From Acidovorax sp. (lineage in GTDB: Bacteria; Pseudomonadota; Gammaproteobacteria; Burkholderiales; Burkholderiaceae_C), in NCBI GenBank assembly GCA_031277855.1, contig JAITLO010000032.1, positions 186,001 to 250,000 of the forward strand: a stretch of DNA of 64,000 nucleotides, written 5' to 3'. Every line of letters begins with the position of its first letter. Position 1 is the stretch's first letter. Below, one piece after another: positions 16,717 through 25,157 of this stretch. The notes beneath the pieces are model-generated. The model worked only from the letters and a program-made list of their open reading frames with translations. It ran no database searches and was not told the DNA's origin. A program made the translations under genes and the position numbers.

Positions 16717-17352
16717 ATGCCCCAGCGCATTGCCATACTCGACTTTGAAACCACGGGCATGAGCCCGGCCCATGGCGCGCGGGCGGCCGAGGTCGGGCTG
16801 GTGCTGATCGAGGGTGGCCGCATCGTGGACCGCTACCAAAGCCTGATGAATGCCGGCCAGCACATGCCCTGGAACATCACCCAGCTCACCGGCATCACCA
16901 GCGCCATGCTGCAAACCGCACCACCGGCCGAGGCCGTGATGCGCGAGGCTGCAGCCTTTGTGGGCAAAGCTCCGCTGGTGGCGCACAACGCATCTTTCGA
17001 CAGCAAGTTCTGGGTGGAGGAGCTGCAGCGTGCCGGCTGCGAAGCCCTCCACCCCTTTGCCTGCACCGTGCTGCTGTCGCGGCGCCTGTACCCCGAGGCT
17101 CCCAGCCATTCCCTGGGCCGCATCGTGCGCCACCTGGATCTGCCACCCGCCGACAAAGCCCACCGCGCTCTGGCCGATGCCGAAATGACGGCACATTTGC
17201 TGCTGCGCATGCAGGCCGATCTGCAGCGCCGCTGGCATATTCCCGAGGCCAATCACGCCCTGCTGCAGCAGCTGCAGACCTGCCCCAAAAAACAGATGGG
17301 CATGCTGCTGCAGCGGCTGGCTGACGCGCACATTCAGCCCGCGCTGTTTTGA
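16717..17352 (+). CDS. DEDDh 3'-5' exonuclease (DnaQ-like)
   Basis: 211 residues. Exo I is IAILDFETTG (residues 5-14), Exo II is LVAHNASFDSKFW (around 88-100) and Exo III is HRALADAEMT, so all DEDDh acidic residues and the histidine are present. Stand-alone DnaQ-fold nucleases act in proofreading, repair or RNA processing; the substrate here is not known. No polymerase gene is nearby. Confidence 0.88.
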   Translation: MPQRIAILDFETTGMSPAHGARAAEVGLVLIEGGRIVDRYQSLMNAGQHMPWNITQLTGITSAMLQTAPPAEAVMREAAAFVGKAPLVAHNASFDSKFWVEELQRAGCEALHPFACTVLLSRRLYPEAPSHSLGRIVRHLDLPPADKAHRALADAEMTAHLLLRMQADLQRRWHIPEANHALLQQLQTCPKKQMGMLLQRLADAHIQPALF

Positions 17353-17540
17353 CTGCCTCCCTGAAAAACAGCGCCAGGAAAGCCGGGCCTGAAATCCGGA
17401 TTTTGAGATGCCGGCAGGAGCGGAGGTCTCCAGCACAACAGGCTCCTGTCCCACCCCACAGCGGCCAATAAGGCTTGAGAAGGCTGGAGCCTGCCAATAC
17501 AGCCGCCCCACGCCCACGCGCGGTGTGAAGCCTCTGCGTC

Positions 17541-18980
17541 TCAATGCAGAGCGAACGCCACATTCAACATCGCCATCAGCGCCACGGCTGCCATATCAAC
17601 CAGCAACACCTGGGTCTGCACCAGCCGGCGCTGTGCCAAGGCCCCCTCTGGGGCCAGGTGACAGGCCATCTCTACCTTGCCTGGCGATGCCATCAGCAGC
17701 AGCGCAGCGCTCACGTTGTGCACCGCCATAAAGGGCAGCACGGCCACGCCCAGCGCCTGGGCGATCTCGGCCTGGGGTGCGGCAAACATGGCATTGGCGC
17801 CGGTGTTGGAGCCCGTCACAAAGCCGCCCAAGGCACCCAGAAAGGGCGCGGCAAACACATACAGGCTGCCGCCCTGGGCCAGCGCGTGGGCCAGTTGTGC
17901 TGCCATGCCCGAAGCCGCCATCAACACGCCCAGCACAATAAACAAGCCGGTGACCGGTGCCACCTGCCCCCAGGCACGCAGCACACGCAGGCTGCCTTCA
18001 CGCCCCGGCCTGCCGCGCGCAAACCACAGCGCTGCCACCAACAGCCACAGCGCGGGGGAGGCAAGCAAATGCCCCATGCCCGTCCATTGCAAGGCACCCT
18101 CCAGCACGTTCACCAGCACGTTCGTCAGCACACCAGCCAGCAACACCCCGCCCAACAGCACGCCATAGGCCTGCAATGCCCGCCAGCCCAGGGGCGACAG
18201 CGCCACCCGCATCTGCCCGCCCTGCTTGCTCCGCCGTGCCCGCCACAAAAACAGCACCATCATGGCCAGCGCCCCCAGGGCACCGGCCGGTGGCGTGCCC
18301 ACCACGGCATTCACAAGGGCCACGGCCGCCGTCAGCAGCAGGCCGGAACCCACACCCTGCAGCACGGCCCGCCCGCGCTGACCCGGCGCACTGGCCAGCC
18401 AGGCAGCCGCGGCACCGGTCAACACAAAAGGAATGACGCTGACCCAGGCCGATGCCAGGCCCAGGGCATCCAGCGGCAGCCCGGCCATGGTGGCCGCAAT
18501 CAGGGTGCCCGGCCCCATGGAGCCCCAGGGCACGGCGCACAGGCCCAGGAGACCAATCACTGCCACCTTACGCGCGGGCAGGCCGCAATGCGCCAGCAGC
18601 GGAATGCCGATGGTGATGCCTATGCCAAAGCCGGTGAGCGACTCGGCAAATGGCGTGACACCATGCACCACCAGCAACACCGCGCCCACGCCCGAGCCGG
18701 TCTGCCCCAGCACCCATTGCGCCAAGGCCTGCTGCGCCCCGCTGGCCCTTAACACCTCGGACAGCAGCAGACCACCGCCGACAATCAGCACCACCTCCAC
18801 CAGCACCGGCAGCCACAGGGCCAAGGCCTGGCTGGCCTGGGACTGCGTGAGCGGAAACGCCAGCGCCACGCCACATGCAGCCGCCAACACGCCCCCCAGC
18901 GCCGCATACAGCGACCGGGCACCGCAGACCAAGGCCACAATCACAACCACAACGGGCAGTGCACTGAGCAGCAGATACAT
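17541..18980 (-). CDS. Lactate-permease-family transporter
   Basis: 479 residues, many membrane segments. LctP family (PF02652) signatures: GVTPFAESLTGFGIGITIG and GFVTGSNTGANAMFA. Family members import L-lactate, D-lactate or glycolate. ATG at 18980 (MYLLLSALPVV) preferred over one six codons earlier. Divergent from an XRE-cupin regulator with a promoter/operator region between them. No lactate dehydrogenase gene is adjacent, so the substrate is uncertain. Confidence 0.85.
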   Translation of the reverse strand: MYLLLSALPVVVVIVALVCGARSLYAALGGVLAAACGVALAFPLTQSQASQALALWLPVLVEVVLIVGGGLLLSEVLRASGAQQALAQWVLGQTGSGVGAVLLVVHGVTPFAESLTGFGIGITIGIPLLAHCGLPARKVAVIGLLGLCAVPWGSMGPGTLIAATMAGLPLDALGLASAWVSVIPFVLTGAAAAWLASAPGQRGRAVLQGVGSGLLLTAAVALVNAVVGTPPAGALGALAMMVLFLWRARRSKQGGQMRVALSPLGWRALQAYGVLLGGVLLAGVLTNVLVNVLEGALQWTGMGHLLASPALWLLVAALWFARGRPGREGSLRVLRAWGQVAPVTGLFIVLGVLMAASGMAAQLAHALAQGGSLYVFAAPFLGALGGFVTGSNTGANAMFAAPQAEIAQALGVAVLPFMAVHNVSAALLLMASPGKVEMACHLAPEGALAQRRLVQTQVLLVDMAAVALMAMLNVAFALH

Positions 18981-19007
18981 TGAAATCACCTTGCGCAAAT
19001 ATTTCTT

Positions 19008-19043
19008 ATAGGAAATTTTATTTGCACAAAGGAAAATTTACAA
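19008..19043. promoter_or_regulatory. Promoter of the lactate-type permease with repeated operator half-sites
   Basis: On the minus strand TTGTAA (19043-19038), a 17-bp spacer and TAAAAT (19020-19015) form a sigma70-type promoter. Repeats GGAAATTTTA and GGAAAATTTA, plus the partial palindrome TTTCTTATAGGAAA, lie inside it and suit binding by the divergent XRE-cupin protein. Confidence 0.6.
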
Positions 19044-19057
19044 CACAGGAAACCACC

Positions 19058-19618
19058 TTGAACACCGCCGAATCCGAACCCGATGTGCAATTTGGCCTGG
19101 CCGTGCGTGCGCGCCGGGCGCAGCTGGGCATCACCCTGGACCAGCTGGCCACGGCCAGCGGCGTCTCCCCCGGCGCACTGTCGCGGGTAGAGCGTGGCCT
19201 GCTCAGCGTGAGTCTGCGCAATGCCATGGCCATTGCCCGCGGCCTGGACTGCGAACTCAGCGAGCTGGTGCAGCAGCCCGTGGCCCAGGTCACGCGGGCC
19301 GGCGACTATCTGCGCTTTGTGGACGACAGCACCGGCGTGGAGCGCTTGGCCCTGGCCCAGCCCACGCCGGGCATCAGGCTGCTGCAATACAGCCTGCCGC
19401 CGGGGGCTGCCTCCAGCCATTTCGCCGCCCACCGCACGGGCACACGCGAGGTGTTTCACATCCTGGCAGGCCAGGTACGGGTGTGGAGCGGCAGCGAATC
19501 CACGCTGCTGCAGGCCGGAGACACCGCCACCTTGGTGATGGACACCGAACACCATTTCCGCAATGAAGGCGAGACAGCCGCCAGCCTGATGCTGCTGGTG
19601 ATCAGCCCGGGCGGCTAA
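19058..19618 (+). CDS. XRE-family regulator with cupin domain
   Basis: 186 residues: helix-turn-helix at about 15-70 ([20 protein letters not shown] and [20 protein letters not shown]) and a C-terminal cupin ([38 protein letters not shown]). Such proteins sense a small ligand and repress adjacent transport genes. TTG at 19058 is chosen: ACAGGA lies 8 bases upstream and the protein-like sequence starts there; upstream codons lie in the operator. Probably controls the divergent permease. Confidence 0.85.
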   Translation: MNTAESEPDVQFGLAVRARRAQLGITLDQLATASGVSPGALSRVERGLLSVSLRNAMAIARGLDCELSELVQQPVAQVTRAGDYLRFVDDSTGVERLALAQPTPGIRLLQYSLPPGAASSHFAAHRTGTREVFHILAGQVRVWSGSESTLLQAGDTATLVMDTEHHFRNEGETAASLMLLVISPGG

Positions 19619-20013
19619 GCCTGGGCCTGCATCTCGCCTTGGGCAAACACCTCCTTGGCGGCAAACAGGCCATTCAAGGCCGCAGGAAAGCCGGCATACA
19701 CCGCCATCTGCATGATGGTCTCGACGATTTCCGTGCGGCCCACGCCCACGTTGAGCGCAGCCTGGATATGCACCTTGAGCTGGGGTGCAGCATTCCCCAA
19801 TGCGGTCAGCGCAGCCACCACGGCGATCTCGCGGCTTTTCAGGTCCAGGCCGGGGCGGGAATAGATATCGCCAAAGGGAAACTCGATCAGATAGCGCGCA
19901 AAGTCCGGGGCAATGTCCTCCAGGCTGCGCAGCACGCGCTCGCCGGCTTCACCGTCAATTTCACGCAGTTTTTCCAGCCCGCGCTGGTAGCGGTCCTTGC
20001 TGTCCATGGTCAT
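19615..20013 (-). CDS. Carboxymuconolactone-decarboxylase-family protein
   Basis: 132 residues, all-helical AhpD/CMD fold by sequence: [20 protein letters not shown] and [20 protein letters not shown]. No CxxC or catalytic cysteine is present, so it is not a peroxidase of the AhpD kind; closer to the gamma-carboxymuconolactone decarboxylase branch. The start lies inside the 3' end of the MerR gene (53-bp overlap), so the two are coupled. In Bacillus the MerR protein AdhR controls a similar CMD protein (YraC), suggesting an aldehyde-stress role here. Confidence 0.83.
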   Translation of the reverse strand: MTMDSKDRYQRGLEKLREIDGEAGERVLRSLEDIAPDFARYLIEFPFGDIYSRPGLDLKSREIAVVAALTALGNAAPQLKVHIQAALNVGVGRTEIVETIMQMAVYAGFPAALNGLFAAKEVFAQGEMQAQA

Positions 20014-20413
20014 GTCCTTTTTCATCCAGCGTTTCATCCGGCGTGAGGGACTGCCCATGGGCCAGGTAGTGCGCGATCTTGGCCCGCAAGACGGCTGCGG
20101 TCTGCTGCTTCGCCGCGATGTCTGCCTCTACCTCATGCAAATGCGCCTCCAGCATCTGGCGGCGCGCGGCCACCGTAGCGTCCCCCACGCCACGCAGCTG
20201 CGCAAACACCAGCATCTGTGCGATGGGCATATGCGTTGTGCGCAAGCGCAGCAGGAACTCAATCCAGGCCATGTCCGAAGCCGCATAACGCCGCTGCCCA
20301 CCAGGCGCACGGCCAACCGCAGCGATCAGGCCTATGCGCTCGTAATAGCGCAGGGTGTGGGCCGAAAGCCCGGTGCGCTTGGCGACTTCTTCGATGCTCA
20401 GAAGGGGTTCCAT
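19961..20413 (-). CDS. MerR-family regulator
   Basis: 150 residues: winged [23 protein letters not shown] at the N-terminus with YERIGLI, then [20 protein letters not shown], then a coiled-coil dimer helix. No cysteine cluster for metals, so it resembles the NmlR/AdhR aldehyde-type group. Start ATG at 20413 lies just after a MerR-type promoter, so it is likely autoregulated together with the overlapping CMD gene. Confidence 0.88.
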   Translation of the reverse strand: MEPLLSIEEVAKRTGLSAHTLRYYERIGLIAAVGRAPGGQRRYAASDMAWIEFLLRLRTTHMPIAQMLVFAQLRGVGDATVAARRQMLEAHLHEVEADIAAKQQTAAVLRAKIAHYLAHGQSLTPDETLDEKGHDHGQQGPLPARAGKTA

Positions 20414-20420
20414 GGGGACG

Positions 20421-20451
20421 ATTCTCGAAATTGGAGTGCACTCCAAGTCAA
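20421..20451 (-). promoter_or_regulatory. MerR-type promoter with 19-bp spacer and central palindrome
   Basis: Minus strand: TTGACT (20451-20446), a 19-bp spacer, GAGAAT (20426-20421). The spacer contains the palindrome TTGGAGTGCACTCCAA (20431-20446). The over-long spacer and the dyad between -35 and -10 are the hallmark of MerR-activated promoters; the palindrome resembles AdhR/NmlR sites. Confidence 0.85.
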
Positions 20452-20542
20452 GCAGCTTCTGGGAGCCGGCTTGCATCTTTTGGTTAAAAACGCCACCTGC
20501 CCTTATGGTGCTTACATAGAGCGCTCTTATTTTTGAAATCGC

Positions 20543-21589
20543 TCAATACGCATTGGCCGAGAGCGAGGCCCACAAATGCGCGGCCACCAGGGCCCGCCAG
20601 GGTGCAAATTCCAGTAGCCAGTCGCGGGTCTGGGCCTCTGTGACGCGCTCCACGCCCAGCAGGCCGGCCAAGGCTTTGCGCACGGCCACATCGCCATGCA
20701 GGCTGCCATCGGGCCAGCCCAGGCCGCGCAGCAAGGTGTAGTGCACGGTCCATGGGCCTATGCCGGGCACAGCCAGCAGTTGCTGGCTGGCAGCGTCTAT
20801 CTGCTCAGCCGTCATCTGCCCTGCGTCGCTGGCAAAGGCCCAGTCTTCTAGGGGCAAGGCACCGCTGTCCATCAATGCCGCCAGGGCCAGCAGGGCCCGC
20901 GTCTTGGACTGGGAATAGCCTGCGGCGCGCAAGCCTGCCTCGCCCAGCGCGGCCACCTGGGCGGGGTTGGGATAGGTCCACAGCGGCTGGACATTCAGCG
21001 CCTCGTCTTTCACGCTCTCCAAAGGCTGGCCCGCTGCGCGAATCAACCGGCGGCGCAGCGTCACGGCGGCGGCCACGCTGATTTGCTGGCCGATGATGGC
21101 CCAGGTCAGTGCCTCCCAGGCCGTGGGTGCGGCCGGCACATGCAGGCCGGCCTGGGCCCGCAGCAAGCGGCCCAGCTGCGGGTGCTTGCCATGGGCGGCC
21201 TCCAGCGCGGCAGGCGGATAGGCCAGGCCCAGCATGCGGCGCACCACACCGGCCCAGCGCGCGGAGGTGTCTGCCGGGGAGTCTGCCGATGTATCGGCCT
21301 GCATATTGGCCTGCGACTGCTGGGGCAGGTAGAGGGTGGCGTTCAGCTGCAGCGGGGCCTCGCGGTCTGCGGCAGCGCTCTCCCAGCACAGCTCCATCCA
21401 GGCCGGCTGGCCCTGCCAGTCCAGGCCTTTGCGCAGCCGCGTCTGTGCGCCCTGCTGCACCAACTGCTCGGCCAGTTGTTCGCTGTCGCGCTGGTGAAAT
21501 CCCAGCAGCTCCTGCAACCGGTAATGCCGGGGCAAGGTCTGCACATGCAGCAGCGGCTGCCAACGATTTTTTTCAAGCTTTTTTGCCAT
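20543..21589 (-). CDS. alkA: DNA-3-methyladenine glycosylase, AlkA type
   Basis: 348 residues. The C-terminal HhH-GPD domain shows TWAIIGQQISVAAAVTLRRR, the hairpin LLAVPGIGPWTVHYTLLRGL and the catalytic aspartate region GSLHGDVAVRKAL. The N-terminal part is the AlkA_N-like lobe. Removes alkylated bases. It starts 36 bases after the ada-like gene on the same strand, so both form an alkylation-response operon. Slightly longer than E. coli AlkA (282) because of an Ala/Asp/Ser-rich insert around residues 93-110. Confidence 0.9.
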   Translation of the reverse strand: MAKKLEKNRWQPLLHVQTLPRHYRLQELLGFHQRDSEQLAEQLVQQGAQTRLRKGLDWQGQPAWMELCWESAAADREAPLQLNATLYLPQQSQANMQADTSADSPADTSARWAGVVRRMLGLAYPPAALEAAHGKHPQLGRLLRAQAGLHVPAAPTAWEALTWAIIGQQISVAAAVTLRRRLIRAAGQPLESVKDEALNVQPLWTYPNPAQVAALGEAGLRAAGYSQSKTRALLALAALMDSGALPLEDWAFASDAGQMTAEQIDAASQQLLAVPGIGPWTVHYTLLRGLGWPDGSLHGDVAVRKALAGLLGVERVTEAQTRDWLLEFAPWRALVAAHLWASLSANAY

Positions 21590-21625
21590 TGCACGCAGAC
21601 TGTATCTGCACAGCCAGCTATGGTT

Positions 21626-22573
21626 TTAAAACAATGCTGGCAGGGCCTGCCGGGGATCACGCCCGGCCTGGGCGGCTTCACGCAACAACAGGGCGCGCTT
21701 GCGCTCCACACCCCAGCGGTAGCCGGAAATGCTGCCGTCATTGCGCACCACGCGGTGGCAGGGAATGGCCACCGCCACCGGGTTGGCCGCGCAGGCACCG
21801 GCCACGGCGCGGCTGGCGCCTGGCTGGCCTATGCGCCGGGCCAGTTCGGTATAGCTCACCGTCTCACCCGCCGGAATGGCACACAGCGCTTGCCATACGC
21901 GCTGCTGAAACACCGTTCCCTGCACATCCAGCGGCAGCTCCAGCCCCTGCGCTGGCCGCTCCATCAAGGCGGCCACCTGGGCCATGGTGGTCTCGAAGGC
22001 CGCATCGCCCCCCACCAGCTCGGCCCGGGGAAAGCGGTCTTGCAAGCCATGCACCAGGGCTTCGGCGTCATCGCCCAGCAGCACGCAACACACACCCTTT
22101 TGCGTGGCCGCAACCAGCAAGCTGCCCAACGAGCATTCGCCCACGGCAAAGCGTATGCTTTGCTGCGCGCCGCCGGCGCGGAACGCGGCCGGCGGCATGC
22201 CCAGCATGCGCGGCGCATCCTTGTAAAAACTGCTGCTGGCGGCATAGCCGCTGCCATAGACCGCATCGGTGACCGAGTCCGACTGCCCTGGCTGCAGCGT
22301 GGCCTGCACCACCCGCGCGCGGTGGGCCTTGGCATAGGCCTTGGGCGTCAGCCCCGTGGCCTGCTGGAACATGCGGTGCAGCTGCCAGGGGCTGAGCCCC
22401 ACGCGCTGCGCCAGCTCGGCCAAGGTAGGGGGCGCCTCCACCTCCAGCCAGCGGCAGCAGCGCGCCACCAGGGCAGCCGTGTCGGTCATGGTGGGAGCCG
22501 TGGGGCTGGAAGATACAGCAGATGCGGTCGGTGCGAGTTGGGCGGTGTTCATGGCAGTCTTTGCAGCAGGCAT
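21626..22573 (-). CDS. Ada-like AraC/O6-methylguanine methyltransferase fusion without the N-terminal zinc domain
   Basis: 315 residues. An AraC helix-turn-helix (LAELAQRVGLSPWQLHRMFQ) is followed by the methyltransferase domain with the acceptor cysteine in AVAIPCHRVVRNDGSISGYR. The E. coli Ada N-terminal module with four zinc cysteines, which senses methylphosphotriesters, is absent: residues 1-35 are low-complexity Ala/Ser/Thr. So activation must come from another signal or be constitutive. Internal ATGs at 22552 and 22489 are possible starts. Upstream of alkA in one operon. Confidence 0.85.
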   Translation of the reverse strand: MPAAKTAMNTAQLAPTASAVSSSPTAPTMTDTAALVARCCRWLEVEAPPTLAELAQRVGLSPWQLHRMFQQATGLTPKAYAKAHRARVVQATLQPGQSDSVTDAVYGSGYAASSSFYKDAPRMLGMPPAAFRAGGAQQSIRFAVGECSLGSLLVAATQKGVCCVLLGDDAEALVHGLQDRFPRAELVGGDAAFETTMAQVAALMERPAQGLELPLDVQGTVFQQRVWQALCAIPAGETVSYTELARRIGQPGASRAVAGACAANPVAVAIPCHRVVRNDGSISGYRWGVERKRALLLREAAQAGRDPRQALPALF

Positions 22574-22670
22574 GTGCGCACTCTAGCGCGAGGGGCCACG
22601 CACTGCCTCCACGTTCTTGCAGCGCTGCACATGGGTTACGCTGCAGGCTGTTTGCCCCGCTCTTGCTTTT

Positions 22671-23555
22671 ATGACCATCGAACCCTCTGGCTGCCCCCTG
22701 CATGGCAGCGGCCGCCCCGCCTCCATCGTCCACGAAGAAAAAGCCCAGCTGGATTTCAGCCAGGACATGAGCTATGGCGACTATCTGCAGCTGGACCAGA
22801 TTCTGTCTGCACAAAAACCGCTGTCGCCCGCACATGACGAGATGCTGTTCATTGTTCAGCACCAGACCAGCGAGCTGTGGATGAAGCTGATGCTGCACGA
22901 GCTGCGCGCCGCCACCGCAGCCATCGCCAACCCGGCCCAAGACAGCAAGCCCGAGGCCTTCAAGATGCTGGCCCGCGTCTCGCGCATCATGGAGCAGCTG
23001 GTCAATGCCTGGACCGTGCTGTCCACCATGACGCCGCCGGAATACTCGGCCATGCGCCCCTATCTGGCCAACTCCAGCGGCTTTCAAAGCTACCAGTACC
23101 GCTGCATCGAGTTTTCGCTGGGCAACAAAAATGCCGCCATGCTCAAGCCCCATGCCCACCGCAGCGACTTGCTAGAGCAGGTGCAAGCCGCCTATGCCGC
23201 CCCTTCGCTCTACGACGTGGCCCTGCAACTGCTGGCCCGTGAAGACATTCACGTTCCGGCCGACCGCCTGCAGCGCGACTGGACCCAGCCCTATGAAGCC
23301 AGCGAGGGCGTGGAACAGGCCTGGGCCCAGGTCTATCGTGACCCGCAGCGCCACTGGGACCTGTACCAACTGGGCGAAAAACTGGCCGACATCGAGGACG
23401 CCTTCCGCCTCTGGCGCTTCCGCCATCTGACCACGGTGGAACGGGTAATAGGCTTCAAACGCGGCACCGGGGGCACAGGGGGCGTGAGCTATCTGAAGAA
23501 GATGCTGGACGTGGTGCTGTTCCCCGAGATCTGGAGCGTGCGCACCGCGCTGTAA
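22671..23555 (+). CDS. kynA: Tryptophan 2,3-dioxygenase
   Basis: Heme dioxygenase opening the tryptophan ring to N-formylkynurenine, the first step of the pathway whose later steps (kynB, kynU) lie at 10.8-16.5 kb. 294 residues. Family blocks: [50 protein letters not shown], and the C-terminal [20 protein letters not shown] with the proximal heme histidine. ATG at 22671 is chosen from the family N-terminus; an earlier in-frame start would add a poorly conserved extension. Confidence 0.96.
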   Translation: MTIEPSGCPLHGSGRPASIVHEEKAQLDFSQDMSYGDYLQLDQILSAQKPLSPAHDEMLFIVQHQTSELWMKLMLHELRAATAAIANPAQDSKPEAFKMLARVSRIMEQLVNAWTVLSTMTPPEYSAMRPYLANSSGFQSYQYRCIEFSLGNKNAAMLKPHAHRSDLLEQVQAAYAAPSLYDVALQLLAREDIHVPADRLQRDWTQPYEASEGVEQAWAQVYRDPQRHWDLYQLGEKLADIEDAFRLWRFRHLTTVERVIGFKRGTGGTGGVSYLKKMLDVVLFPEIWSVRTAL

Positions 23556-23658
23556 GAGCGTGCCCAAAGCACCGCCATGAACAAGCGCCCACGCGCCCGC
23601 CCCACACTCCGCTGAATTACCCCTGTCTCCATGCCCCGGCATGGAGGCTGCTCGTACC

Positions 23659-23692
23659 AAGCCCCGCAAACCCATGGTGTGCGGGGCTTTTT
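23659..23692 (+). terminator. Intrinsic terminator after kynA
   Basis: Ten-bp stem AAGCCCCGCA / TGCGGGGCTT (23659-23668, 23680-23689) followed by T residues, 104 bases after the kynA stop. Confidence 0.88.
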
Positions 23693-24077
23693 GCTGCCTG
23701 CAGGCCTGAGATTGTGAACACGCTCTGGACACAGCCCTGACAAAACAGTGCGCCTGCAGCAGCGCACTTTCGGATCTTTCTGAAGCTTTGCAAGCGCCTG
23801 GCTTGCCATCCTCAAAGCCATCAGGACAGGACGCATTCCGCCGTCCCTGCCCATCTCCCTGCCCAGGCTCGGCGCGCTGACACCAGCGCGCATGCAAGCG
23901 CGCTCCGCGCCACCGCTGCAGTCCTGCGCCACGGGATGCGGCACGCGCCTGCATTTCAGCCCGGAGATTTGTTGCATTGCCACGCCCCAGTCTTTTTGCT
24001 TTTCACCCCGCCATCGTTGTCAGCCCTTGCTCCACAGACAAGGCCATGCCCGGCTCCTGCATGAAGGAGGCCGCGTA
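23693..24077. other. Gene-free stretch before the DUF4123 gene
   Basis: 385 bases with no supportable gene or repeat. The only clear signal is AAGGAGG at 24064-24070, the ribosome binding site of the next gene. Confidence 0.5.
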
Positions 24078-25043
24078 ATGCACACCATTCCCGCGTTTCA
24101 GCGCTATGTGCGCCGGCTGGTGTACACCGTGGCGCAACCAGATTGGACCACCCTGGAGCACCAGCCCCGCCCATGGCTGTGCCTGCATGGAGGCCACAGC
24201 GAAACCCTTTTGCAAGAAGTACGCAGCATCTGCAGGCATTTGAATCAGCAGTGGGTCTGGCGCGGCCTGGATGACCCGCGTGCGGCCCAGGCCTACCGCC
24301 AGGGGCCGTTGCTGGTGCCGCTGGATGCCGCCTTGTATGCCCATGCCTTGGTGCACTGGCTGCCCCAGCAAGCCGGCCTGATCGTGCTGGGCCCAGAGGA
24401 TGGCCAGGTCTTGCTGCAGCATTTGCAGCGCCTGCGCACGGTGGTGGCATCGGACGGGTTTGCCATACCCTTCAGCTTGCACGCCGCGCGTGCGCTGGAG
24501 GAGCTGTGCGAGGCCTTGCCGGCGCAGCGCTTGGCCCAGTTTTTCGGCCCCATTCAGCAGCTGATCTGGCACACGGGTGGCGTGCCAGCCGGGGAATGGT
24601 TGTGCGCCGATGCGCCGGCCCGGCCCGCCCAGGCAGAGCCCGTTCCCGGAGAAGTGCTCGTTCAAGCATCCAGCGCGCTGCTCACGCCAGCCGCCCTCAG
24701 CCTTACCGAGAGCGATGAGGCAGCGTTGGACCAGGCCAGCCATGCCTGGCTGATGCGCGATTGCGCACGGGAGTTTCGCCAACGCTTTCCAGCCTATGCG
24801 GCCCCGGAGCAGCAAGCCCAGCTCTGGCAGAAGTTGCTGCAATTTGTCCAGGAAGCCCGTGCCCCATTGGGCTTTACCAAAGAAGCCGATCTGCGCCACT
24901 ATATGGCCCTGCGCCTGGCCTATCCGCCGGCCTGCTTTGCCGAAGACTCTGCACTGTGGGAGCTGCTGATGAACCCACAGCTGGACAGCCAGCAACGACT
25001 GTCTGCAGCCCAGGCACAGCTGCAAGCCTGGATGGAGCCGTAA
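24078..25043 (+). CDS. DUF4123 domain protein (orphan effector-chaperone-like)
   Basis: 321 residues. The first 170 fit DUF4123, the adaptor/chaperone family (Tap/TEC) that loads type VI secretion effectors onto VgrG: LVPLDAALYAHALVHWLPQQ, then LQHLQRLRTVVASDGFAIPF and LAQFFGPIQQLIWH. The tail (CAREFRQRFPAYAAPEQQAQ then GFTKEADLRHYMALRLAYPP) resembles the C-terminal helical region of such proteins. No VgrG, effector or other T6SS gene is adjacent, so it is an orphan. A strong AAGGAGG precedes the ATG. Confidence 0.68.
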   Translation: MHTIPAFQRYVRRLVYTVAQPDWTTLEHQPRPWLCLHGGHSETLLQEVRSICRHLNQQWVWRGLDDPRAAQAYRQGPLLVPLDAALYAHALVHWLPQQAGLIVLGPEDGQVLLQHLQRLRTVVASDGFAIPFSLHAARALEELCEALPAQRLAQFFGPIQQLIWHTGGVPAGEWLCADAPARPAQAEPVPGEVLVQASSALLTPAALSLTESDEAALDQASHAWLMRDCAREFRQRFPAYAAPEQQAQLWQKLLQFVQEARAPLGFTKEADLRHYMALRLAYPPACFAEDSALWELLMNPQLDSQQRLSAAQAQLQAWMEP

Positions 25044-25060
25044 GAACGTGCTTACGTTCT
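25043..25060. repeat. Short inverted repeat at the DUF4123 stop
   Basis: AGAACGT-GCTT-ACGTTCT begins in the stop codon. No T-run follows. TAAGAACGT also occurs at about 35345 and 61330, both followed by NTTCAAAG, so it may be a piece of a dispersed element. Confidence 0.5.
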
Positions 25061-25157
25061 AGATCTCCTCGCGGCGCACCCGCGTCGCTGCGCTCCTGCG
25101 TGACAGCACGGGAGCGCAGTTTTCGCTAGGCTTGCGCCCCCAGGAGATTTTCCACCC

